From positions 14,509 to 26,792 of the forward strand of contig CAJUKM010000018.1 in NCBI GenBank assembly GCA_910587535.1: 12,284 nucleotides of DNA, read 5' to 3'. The position numbers and the translations under genes were made by a program. The notes beneath the pieces are model-generated. The model worked only from the letters and a program-made list of their open reading frames with translations. It ran no database searches and was not told where the DNA came from. The stretch's first letter is position 1, and each line of letters begins with the position of its first letter. Shown here piece after piece: positions 1 to 5,098 of the stretch. The DNA is from an uncultured Bacilli bacterium (lineage in GTDB: Bacteria; Bacillota_I; Bacilli_A; RF39; UBA660).

Positions 1-1914
1 GGAACGATTAGAAATGTAAAATTTACAAAAGAAAGAATAAGCTTAGAACTAAATTCGAAAGAGAATTTGATCTGTAATTACTATTTAACAGAAGATGAAA
101 AAGAGTATGGTTATGATGATTTTCCTATAGGTTCTATAATAAATATAAGAGGAAAACTTAAGAAACCTTTAAACAACACCATACCAAATACCTTTAACTA
201 TAAAAAATATTTGAATCATCGAGAAATTCACTATACCTGTGAAATCGAAGAGTTTACTTTAAATACTGATGAAATAAACCTACTAAATAAAATTAAAAAT
301 GTCGTAATAAAGAGAATAGCTACCTATAAAATACGTGATTATATGATGACTTTAATCATAGGAAATAAGGACTTGTTAGACGAAACAACTCTTGAAAACT
401 ATAAAGATAACGGTGTCGTACACTTATTTGCGATATCGGGAATGCATATCGGCCTAGCTTCATCTCTACTATTATCATTATTTAAGAAGATTAAAATTCC
501 TAAAAAACTTGCTTTGCTTTTGACAGTTATGGCTATTTGGTTTTATGCCTTTTTAACAGGCTTCTCATCTAGTGTATTAAGAGCAGGACTTTTATTCAGT
601 CTCATTTCAGTGAACAAAATATTTTCTTTGAAAATAGAAAATATCTACATTCTGTTGTTAGTAGGAGCAATTCTCATATTTTCAAATTACCACATACTGT
701 ACGACGTAGGATTTATATTTTCATTTGTCACGACTTTCGGGCTTATCTATCACAAAGATATTTTAAAAAAACACAAAATATTGGGTACGACACTAGTAGC
801 GTTTCTCTATAGTTTGCCAATAGGTTGTTCAAATTTCTATAAGTTTAATTTAGGAAGCATCGCATATAACATCTTATTTGTTCCATTCGTTTCGACGATA
901 GTATATCCACTATGTCTATTGACTTTTTTAATAAGACCTCTAGAAATTATAGCTATTATTGCGATATCATTTTTAGAATTTTTAAACACTTTTTTAGCAT
1001 CTATCGACTTTCTAACATTCATTATTCCAAAGTTACCTATATTTATAGTAGTTATTTATTATGTCATTTTAATCGCGCATCTAAGAAAAAATCTTTTGAA
1101 AGTAAGTATATTTCTCATATCTTTAATTTTATCTACCAAGCTTATTCCGATTCTAGATTTCAGCGATCATGTCGACTTTTTAGATGTAGGGCAGGGAGAT
1201 TCTACTCTCATAAGGACGAAACATTCTAAAGAGGTTATCTTAATAGATACAGGAGGTCAAATAAACTATGGTAAAAAAGAAGACAAACACTATATAGGTG
1301 AAAATATTGTGACGTATCTTCACTCGCTTGGAATAAATAAAATCGACTATATTTTCCTTACTCACGGTGACATTGATCACGTTGGAGAAACACTTCACAT
1401 CGCTAATTCTGTTAAAGTAGATTCTATTATTATGAACAATGGTTCGATAAACGAATTAGAAAATAAAATTCTAAGACATAGCAAAGTTCGAAAGAGATAT
1501 TATGATGGAAAGTTAAATATTAAAAACTTAAACGATAACATCTGGAATGATGAAAACTCTAATAGCATAGTATTCTCACTCAGTCTAGGATCTTTGAATT
1601 TTTTATTCACAGGTGATGTGCCAAAAAAAGTTGAAACCTACATACTAAAAAATAATCCATCTTTAAGAGCCGACGTTATAAAACTTGCTCACCATGGATC
1701 AAAAACGAGTAGTGAAGATACATTCCTAAAATCTATAGAGGCGAAGACAGCTATTATAAGTAGTGGTAGAAAAAACATCTACGCTCATCCTGACGACGAG
1801 ACCGTAAACACATTAAAAAAACTCGATATAGAATATTTTAATACCCAGACATCGGGTACTATATCTTATAAGATAGGTAAAAAAGATGTAACAATAAAAC
1901 GATGTCCGCCATAA
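1..1914 (+). CDS. comEC: ComEC/Rec2 DNA-uptake channel protein, 5'-truncated by the window edge
   Basis: ComEC is the inner-membrane channel that carries single-stranded DNA into the cytoplasm in natural transformation. The frame is open from base 1, so the true start lies upstream; the TTG at 67 is internal to the N-terminal soluble domain (DUF4131-like). About 637 residues are visible. The central membrane-embedded Competence domain (about residues 90-385 of the visible part) carries the family signature FAISGMHIGL near 430-460 and many hydrophobic helices. The C-terminal metallo-beta-lactamase-like domain begins near DVGQGDS (about 1180-1200). It has DTGG, THGDIDH (H455, D457, D459, H460 in visible numbering), FTGDV and KLAHHGS. 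The C-terminal part looks intact, with no frameshift. holA follows, a common Firmicutes neighbour. Whether the cell is competent cannot be told from here. Identity is certain; only the start is missing. Confidence 0.96.
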   Translation, partial: GTIRNVKFTKERISLELNSKENLICNYYLTEDEKEYGYDDFPIGSIINIRGKLKKPLNNTIPNTFNYKKYLNHREIHYTCEIEEFTLNTDEINLLNKIKNVVIKRIATYKIRDYMMTLIIGNKDLLDETTLENYKDNGVVHLFAISGMHIGLASSLLLSLFKKIKIPKKLALLLTVMAIWFYAFLTGFSSSVLRAGLLFSLISVNKIFSLKIENIYILLLVGAILIFSNYHILYDVGFIFSFVTTFGLIYHKDILKKHKILGTTLVAFLYSLPIGCSNFYKFNLGSIAYNILFVPFVSTIVYPLCLLTFLIRPLEIIAIIAISFLEFLNTFLASIDFLTFIIPKLPIFIVVIYYVILIAHLRKNLLKVSIFLISLILSTKLIPILDFSDHVDFLDVGQGDSTLIRTKHSKEVILIDTGGQINYGKKEDKHYIGENIVTYLHSLGINKIDYIFLTHGDIDHVGETLHIANSVKVDSIIMNNGSINELENKILRHSKVRKRYYDGKLNIKNLNDNIWNDENSNSIVFSLSLGSLNFLFTGDVPKKVETYILKNNPSLRADVIKLAHHGSKTSSEDTFLKSIEAKTAIISSGRKNIYAHPDDETVNTLKKLDIEYFNTQTSGTISYKIGKKDVTIKRCPP

Positions 1915-1961
1915 AATATATTAGCCACTACCGTAGTGTTTAATATAAAAGATAATTATCG

Positions 1962-1991
1962 AAGTGAATCCCTTGCAGTTGGGATTCATTT
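1962..1991 (+). terminator. Probable comEC terminator hairpin
   Basis: An 11-bp perfect stem (1962-1972 with 1981-1991) encloses an 8-nt loop, and its core is GAATCCC/GGGATTC. The 3' arm ends in TTTT but the T-run is short, so termination may be partial. It lies between comEC and the likely holA promoter. Confidence 0.55.
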
Positions 1992-2002
1992 TGTGCTATA
2001 TT
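1973..2002 (+). promoter_or_regulatory. Putative extended -10 promoter for holA
   Basis: TGcTATATT (1994-2002) is a good extended -10 element. A weak -35, TTGCAG (1973-1978), lies 18 nt upstream of the hexamer, inside the loop of the preceding hairpin. Transcription would start near 2009. That leaves a short leader and favours the GTG at 2028 as the holA start. This is pattern matching only. Confidence 0.45.
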
Positions 2003-2027
2003 AAACTTAATGAAGTAGGTGATAATA

Positions 2028-2960
2028 GTGAATTATTTGATATATGGGACAAGCTATAACCTCGTCGAAGAAGAAATAAAAAAAATAGTTGCGGGAAAAG
2101 AAACAGAAAAATATTCTCTAGAAGACATCTCTATAAAAGAACTATTAGAAAATATAAGTTATGATTCGCTTTTTCAGACAGAAAAGATTATCATCCTTAA
2201 AAACTTAGAAGCCATTTCATCTAAAAAAGATAACAAAGACGATATAAAATCACTCGAAGAATATTTAAAAAATCCTTTAGAAGGTACCACTCTAATATTT
2301 TTGAGTAAGGAAAAGATAAGTGCTAAAAGCCCTTTTAAAAATGCTATAAAAAGTTTAAAAATAATAGAAACTCCTATTATCACAAAACCGTACGAACTAT
2401 CAAAAATATTTTTCGAATTTTTAAAGAAAGAAGGGTATGGTATTTCCCAGAATGCACTAAACATATTCTCTGAAAAATGCGCATCTAACTACGATATTGC
2501 AATGAATGAATTTTTAAAATTGAAAGATATAAAAAGGGATAATAGACTAATAACTGATGTCGATATAGATCTATACGTATCTAACTATAACACGAGTGAT
2601 ATCTTCAGTTTTAAAGATGCCATAATAAATAGAAATATAGAAAAATCTGCTAGAATGATAGACGAAATGGAATATAGCAAACTTGAAATAATTCCAATCG
2701 TAGTAATGCTTGCAAAGGAATATATAACTCTTTATGATATCAAACTTTTATCTACAAAAAGACTTACGAATGATCAGATTTCTTCTATGCTAAATAACTT
2801 GCATCCCTATAGAGTGAAGTTACTAAGAGAATCTTCGATAAAATATACTGAAGAAAAACTCGAAGAGATTATTCTATACTTGTGTAACTTAGATGCTAGG
2901 TTAGTAAGTGAAGACAATCTTGGATATGACGAATTACGAAAATTTTTACTTTTATTATAA
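2028..2960 (+). CDS. holA: DNA polymerase III delta subunit (clamp-loader)
   Basis: Delta is the clamp-loader subunit that opens the beta sliding clamp during DNA replication. The 310-residue product has the family length. It has the typical N-terminus (NYLIYGTSY...VEEEIKKI), the LEEYLKNP...TTLIFLSKEK stretch of the AAA-like first domain, and a helical middle and C-terminal collar (YELSKIFFEFLKKEGYGI, then the DIFSFKDAI and LRKFLLLL regions). I chose GTG at 2028 because AGGTG (2017-2021) sits 6 nt upstream. The upstream in-frame GTG at 2019 overlaps that ribosome binding site. The gene follows comEC by about 110 bp, as in many Firmicutes, but rpsT, often next to holA, is absent here. It converges with rnhC on a shared terminator. 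Overall sequence similarity in this family is low, so recognition rests on the N-terminus, length and context. Confidence 0.9.
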   Translation: MNYLIYGTSYNLVEEEIKKIVAGKETEKYSLEDISIKELLENISYDSLFQTEKIIILKNLEAISSKKDNKDDIKSLEEYLKNPLEGTTLIFLSKEKISAKSPFKNAIKSLKIIETPIITKPYELSKIFFEFLKKEGYGISQNALNIFSEKCASNYDIAMNEFLKLKDIKRDNRLITDVDIDLYVSNYNTSDIFSFKDAIINRNIEKSARMIDEMEYSKLEIIPIVVMLAKEYITLYDIKLLSTKRLTNDQISSMLNNLHPYRVKLLRESSIKYTEEKLEEIILYLCNLDARLVSEDNLGYDELRKFLLLL

Positions 2961-2964
2961 AATG

Positions 2965-2991
2965 AAAGAAGTCTGTGATTAAGACTTCTTT
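2965..2991. terminator. Bidirectional terminator between holA and rnhC
   Basis: A perfect 10-bp stem (AAAGAAGTCT at 2965-2974 with AGACTTCTTT at 2982-2991) encloses a 7-nt loop and is followed by T-rich sequence on both strands. It starts 5 bp after the holA stop. On the minus strand the stop codon of rnhC (2979-2981) lies in the loop and its last codons form one arm. Confidence 0.75.
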
Positions 2992-3917
2992 ATCTTTTCC
3001 GTATTTTTAAAGTTCAATTTTACAGCGTTTTTTAATTCATCTTCTCCATACTTATCTAAAAATTCTCGTCCAAATTTATCGACATTAATCCCTGCACCTT
3101 TTGGAATTGTCATCTTATATTTTTCGCTCATCGCGCCCATCTCTTTTAAAAATATATATCTGCTTATTATACTCGAAACGGCAACACTTAGACATTTATC
3201 TTCTGCATGCGGAGTAAACTCGATGTTTGTTACTTTCTCTGGAATATCTTTTATATGTTCGAAATATTTAGAAACTAGAGCGAACTGATCGACGACAATA
3301 TATTTATAATCATAATTCGCTTTTTTTAAAAGACCGTTTAAAACTTTATTATGTAATATAGCTTTAACTTTGTTCATATTGGTTATTCCAACTTCGTTAT
3401 ATTCTTTAGGTGAAAGAGTATATGAGACAAAAGGAATTTTCTTGGCTATTTTAGGGGCAATTTCTAAAATTTTTTCGTCTGTCAATTTCTTTGAATCTCT
3501 AACTCCTAAATCTTCTATGAAGCTCATATCGGCTTGATCTACATATGAAGCTGTTACGACGATCGGACCGAAATAATCTCCTGTTCCGACCTCATCTGAG
3601 CCGATGGTTGAGACAAACTTATAAGTTGTATCCTTCATTTCTTCTTTCTTCTTTTTGTCTTTAGCGTCTTTTATGCGCAACTCTTTATCGATATCTCGTT
3701 TATTTAGATGGGCTTCTCTATCTCGCCACAACGCATAATCTATGTCAGCACTAACGCCTTGAAACATGATTTTACCAGATTCATAAAGTGTAACTACAGT
3801 TCCACAATCGTCACTTTGAAAGACAGAATAGGGAGGTTTGTTAGTTTTAGCAGTATCTCTATAATGTTCTATAATCTCTTTTCTTAAATTTTCACTTATC
3901 TTATAAACTATTGTCAT
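2979..3917 (-). CDS. rnhC: Ribonuclease HIII
   Basis: RNase HIII cleaves the RNA strand of RNA/DNA hybrids in the cytoplasm (R-loops, primers) and replaces RNase HI in many Firmicutes. The 312-residue product has the N-terminal TBP-like hybrid-binding domain (about 1-75), a lysine-rich charged linker (about 76-100), then the catalytic domain opening with the hallmark GSDEVGTGDYFGP. Likely catalytic residues are D108, E109, D210 (in YIVVDQF) and D240 (in HAEDKCLSVAVSSIISR). The start is placed at the ATG ending at 3917, because AAGAGG (3924-3929) lies 6 nt upstream. An ATG eight codons earlier has no ribosome binding site and overlaps the putative -10 box at 3940-3945. The gene is read leftward, has its own probable promoter, and ends inside the terminator shared with holA. 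The DEVGTGD motif distinguishes it from RNase HII. Confidence 0.96.
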   Translation of the reverse strand: MTIVYKISENLRKEIIEHYRDTAKTNKPPYSVFQSDDCGTVVTLYESGKIMFQGVSADIDYALWRDREAHLNKRDIDKELRIKDAKDKKKKEEMKDTTYKFVSTIGSDEVGTGDYFGPIVVTASYVDQADMSFIEDLGVRDSKKLTDEKILEIAPKIAKKIPFVSYTLSPKEYNEVGITNMNKVKAILHNKVLNGLLKKANYDYKYIVVDQFALVSKYFEHIKDIPEKVTNIEFTPHAEDKCLSVAVSSIISRYIFLKEMGAMSEKYKMTIPKGAGINVDKFGREFLDKYGEDELKNAVKLNFKNTEKIKKS

Positions 3918-3939
3918 TCGCGGCCTCTTTTCAAGAGTC

Positions 3940-3968
3940 ATTTTAGCACACTAAAAAGAAAAAGTAAA
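3940..3968 (-). promoter_or_regulatory. Putative sigma-A promoter of rnhC
   Basis: On the minus strand, TTTACT (3963-3968) is followed after 17 nt by TAAAAT (3940-3945) with an upstream TGc, giving an extended -10. Transcription would begin near 3933, about 16 nt before the chosen ATG. The -35 lies within the terminator stem of the preceding cotJ operon. Confidence 0.6.
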
Positions 3969-3986
3969 ACCGCAAGGGGTTTACTT
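3953..3986 (-). terminator. Terminator of the cotJ operon
   Basis: On the minus strand, AAGTAAACC (3986-3978) pairs with GGTTTTACTT (3971-3962), with one bulged base and a 6-nt loop. A T-rich tract (3961-3953) follows. The cotJC stop codon (3981-3983) lies in the upstream arm. Confidence 0.7.
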
Positions 3987-4538
3987 ACAAGTCTTTCTAT
4001 AATGATCATATAGTTCTTTAAACCTGTTAAAGTGGACGATTTCTCTCTGTCTTAAGAACAGTAATGGATTAATGACATCTGGGTCGCTTGCCAAGTTTAT
4101 GAGTCTTTCGTATGCAGCGCGCGCTTTCTGTTCAGCAGCCATATCTTCAGATAGATCGGCGAAGACATCACCAGTAGACGCAAAAGTTAGAGCTGAAAAA
4201 GGTACTCCGTTTGAATCAGTAGGGAAAATTCCCTTGCCGTGTTCAGTATACATACTTTCTAATCCGGCAGCCTTCAATTCATCTAAAGTTGCGTCTTTGG
4301 TCAACATATGAACCATGCTAGCTATCATTTCTGCATGTCCGATTTCCTCGGTCGAAATGTCGTTTAGAAGCGATCTTCCCATGTCATCTGGCATGTTAAA
4401 CTTTTGGCTAAAATAGCGAAGTGAAGCTCCAAGTTCTCCAGCATATCCTCCGAGTTGAGTTATGATATACTTAGCCATTTTTAAATCCTTTTTCTTAATT
4501 GAAAGAGGATACGGAAGAGATTTAGCATATTTAAACAT
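3981..4538 (-). CDS. cotJC: CotJC spore coat protein, manganese-catalase-like fold
   Basis: CotJC is an inner spore-coat protein related to dinuclear manganese catalases. The 185-residue product has a ferritin-like helical bundle with the full set of expected metal ligands: E35 (GELGASLRYF), E65 and H68 (EEIGHAE), E136 (AAEQKARA), E166 and H169 (REIVHFNRF). A metal-dependent peroxide-removing activity is therefore possible, but this is inferred from the family. The start MFKYAKSLPYPL matches the usual N-terminus of the family. Its ATG shares one base with the stop of the upstream gene (TAATG at 4540-4536), so the two are translationally coupled, with an AAGGTGG ribosome binding site inside the upstream gene. 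Longer in-frame starts (to 4565) would run into the upstream gene and are not supported. Together with the preceding gene it marks a sporulating lineage. Confidence 0.94.
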   Translation of the reverse strand: MFKYAKSLPYPLSIKKKDLKMAKYIITQLGGYAGELGASLRYFSQKFNMPDDMGRSLLNDISTEEIGHAEMIASMVHMLTKDATLDELKAAGLESMYTEHGKGIFPTDSNGVPFSALTFASTGDVFADLSEDMAAEQKARAAYERLINLASDPDVINPLLFLRQREIVHFNRFKELYDHYRKTCK

Positions 4539-4975
4539 TACATTCCACCTTCTTCCCAAGGCCAAACACCTTTAGACCATTCATATTCGTCTGTAATATC
4601 GTCTAACATGATCGGTCCAAATATTCTCATATAACTATCTTTTTTCTTCTTACACTCTTCCACATATGACTTAAATATTCTATAAGCATCTCTATCATCT
4701 GGATTCAAGTCTAAATAAAGGTTTAAATCGTTGATCGAAAAGTCGAGTTTTTGAATTTCTAATAGTAGCTTTTCTCTTTCAGTATAAACTTTTAAATCTC
4801 TTGGCTTATAATCTTTGTATTGGTTATAAAGACTAGGAAACAGATTTCCCATTTTCAAGGCTTCACTCGGATCGTACATCTTTGGACCAGGTATATTTCC
4901 ATTGATGATGTCGACAGCAAAATCGTAGTCGTTGTGAGGCTCTATCATATAAAAACCATTTTTATCAAATAACAT
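4538..4975 (-). CDS. cotJB: CotJB spore coat protein with a CotJA-like N-terminal segment (apparent fusion)
   Basis: The protein is 145 residues long, clearly longer than a typical CotJB of about 85-90. Residues about 66-141 match CotJB: LLEIQKLDF, YLDLNPDDRDA, a basic helix, FGPIM, and the tryptophan-rich end WSKGVWPWE. Residues about 33-55 (MYDPSEALKMGNLFPSLYNQY) resemble the core of CotJA, a separate small gene in Bacillus cotJA-cotJB-cotJC operons. No separate cotJA is present here, so the simplest reading is a CotJA-CotJB fusion. The first 30 residues are unassigned. AGGAGG (4984-4989) lies 8 nt from the ATG at 4975 but only 2 nt from the ATG at 4981, so I prefer 4975; the difference is two residues. 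cotJC is coupled through a TAATG overlap. The CotJB assignment is strong; the CotJA part rests on a short motif. Confidence 0.88.
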   Translation of the reverse strand: MLFDKNGFYMIEPHNDYDFAVDIINGNIPGPKMYDPSEALKMGNLFPSLYNQYKDYKPRDLKVYTEREKLLLEIQKLDFSINDLNLYLDLNPDDRDAYRIFKSYVEECKKKKDSYMRIFGPIMLDDITDEYEWSKGVWPWEEGGM

Positions 4976-4993
4976 AAACATTTCCTCCTAACA

Positions 4994-5002
4994 TAGAATA
5001 TG
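4994..5002 (-). promoter_or_regulatory. Possible sporulation-type -10 element upstream of cotJ
   Basis: On the minus strand the sequence CATATTCTA fits the CATAnnnTA pattern of mother-cell sigma-E/sigma-K -10 elements. No convincing -35 is seen at the expected distance. The predicted start, near 4988, falls on the AGGAGG, giving a very short leader. The assignment leans on the knowledge that cotJ operons are sporulation genes. Confidence 0.3.
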
Positions 5003-5008
5003 ATTGCA

Positions 5009-5025
5009 CTATCCATAATGGATAG
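5009..5025. repeat. 17-bp perfect palindrome, candidate operator
   Basis: CTATCCAT-A-ATGGATAG is an inverted repeat with 8-bp arms around one central base. It is too tight to form a useful RNA hairpin, so a dimeric DNA-binding protein is the more natural reading. It sits between the divergent cotJ operon and the 822-residue gene. It lies about 17 bp upstream of the -35 of the latter and just upstream of the possible cotJ -10. No regulator is identified. Confidence 0.6.
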
Positions 5026-5041
5026 GTCAATATCCCAACAG

Positions 5042-5069
5042 TTGACAAATTATAAAAGATTGTTATAAT
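5042..5069 (+). promoter_or_regulatory. Consensus sigma-A promoter of the 822-residue gene
   Basis: TTGACA (5042-5047), a 16-nt spacer and TATAAT (5064-5069) preceded by TGt form a perfect -35 and perfect extended -10. Transcription would start near 5076, about 23 nt before the ATG. This predicts strong expression in growing cells unless it is repressed. Confidence 0.88.
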
Positions 5070-5098
5070 ATTCAAAACTTAAGAAAAGAGAAGTAAAG

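Noticed and set aside
912..1229. A 105-residue open frame inside comEC
   Set aside because: It lies wholly within comEC in another frame and has no recognisable domain or ribosome binding site; it is a shadow.
67..1914. comEC starting at the TTG at position 67
   Set aside because: The frame is open to base 1 and the upstream codons continue the N-terminal domain, so the gene begins before the window.
3918..3941. Upstream ATG for rnhC adding eight residues
   Set aside because: It has no ribosome binding site, overlaps the putative -10 box, and would lie upstream of the predicted transcription start.
4072..4311. A rightward frame of 79 codons opposite cotJC
   Set aside because: cotJC on the other strand has all its metal ligands in order, so this antisense frame is a by-product of its codon use.
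5010..5030. TTGACC on the minus strand (5025-5030) as a sigma-A -35 for cotJ
   Set aside because: No -10 hexamer is present at 16-18 nt; the nearest candidate, CATATT, is 22 nt away.
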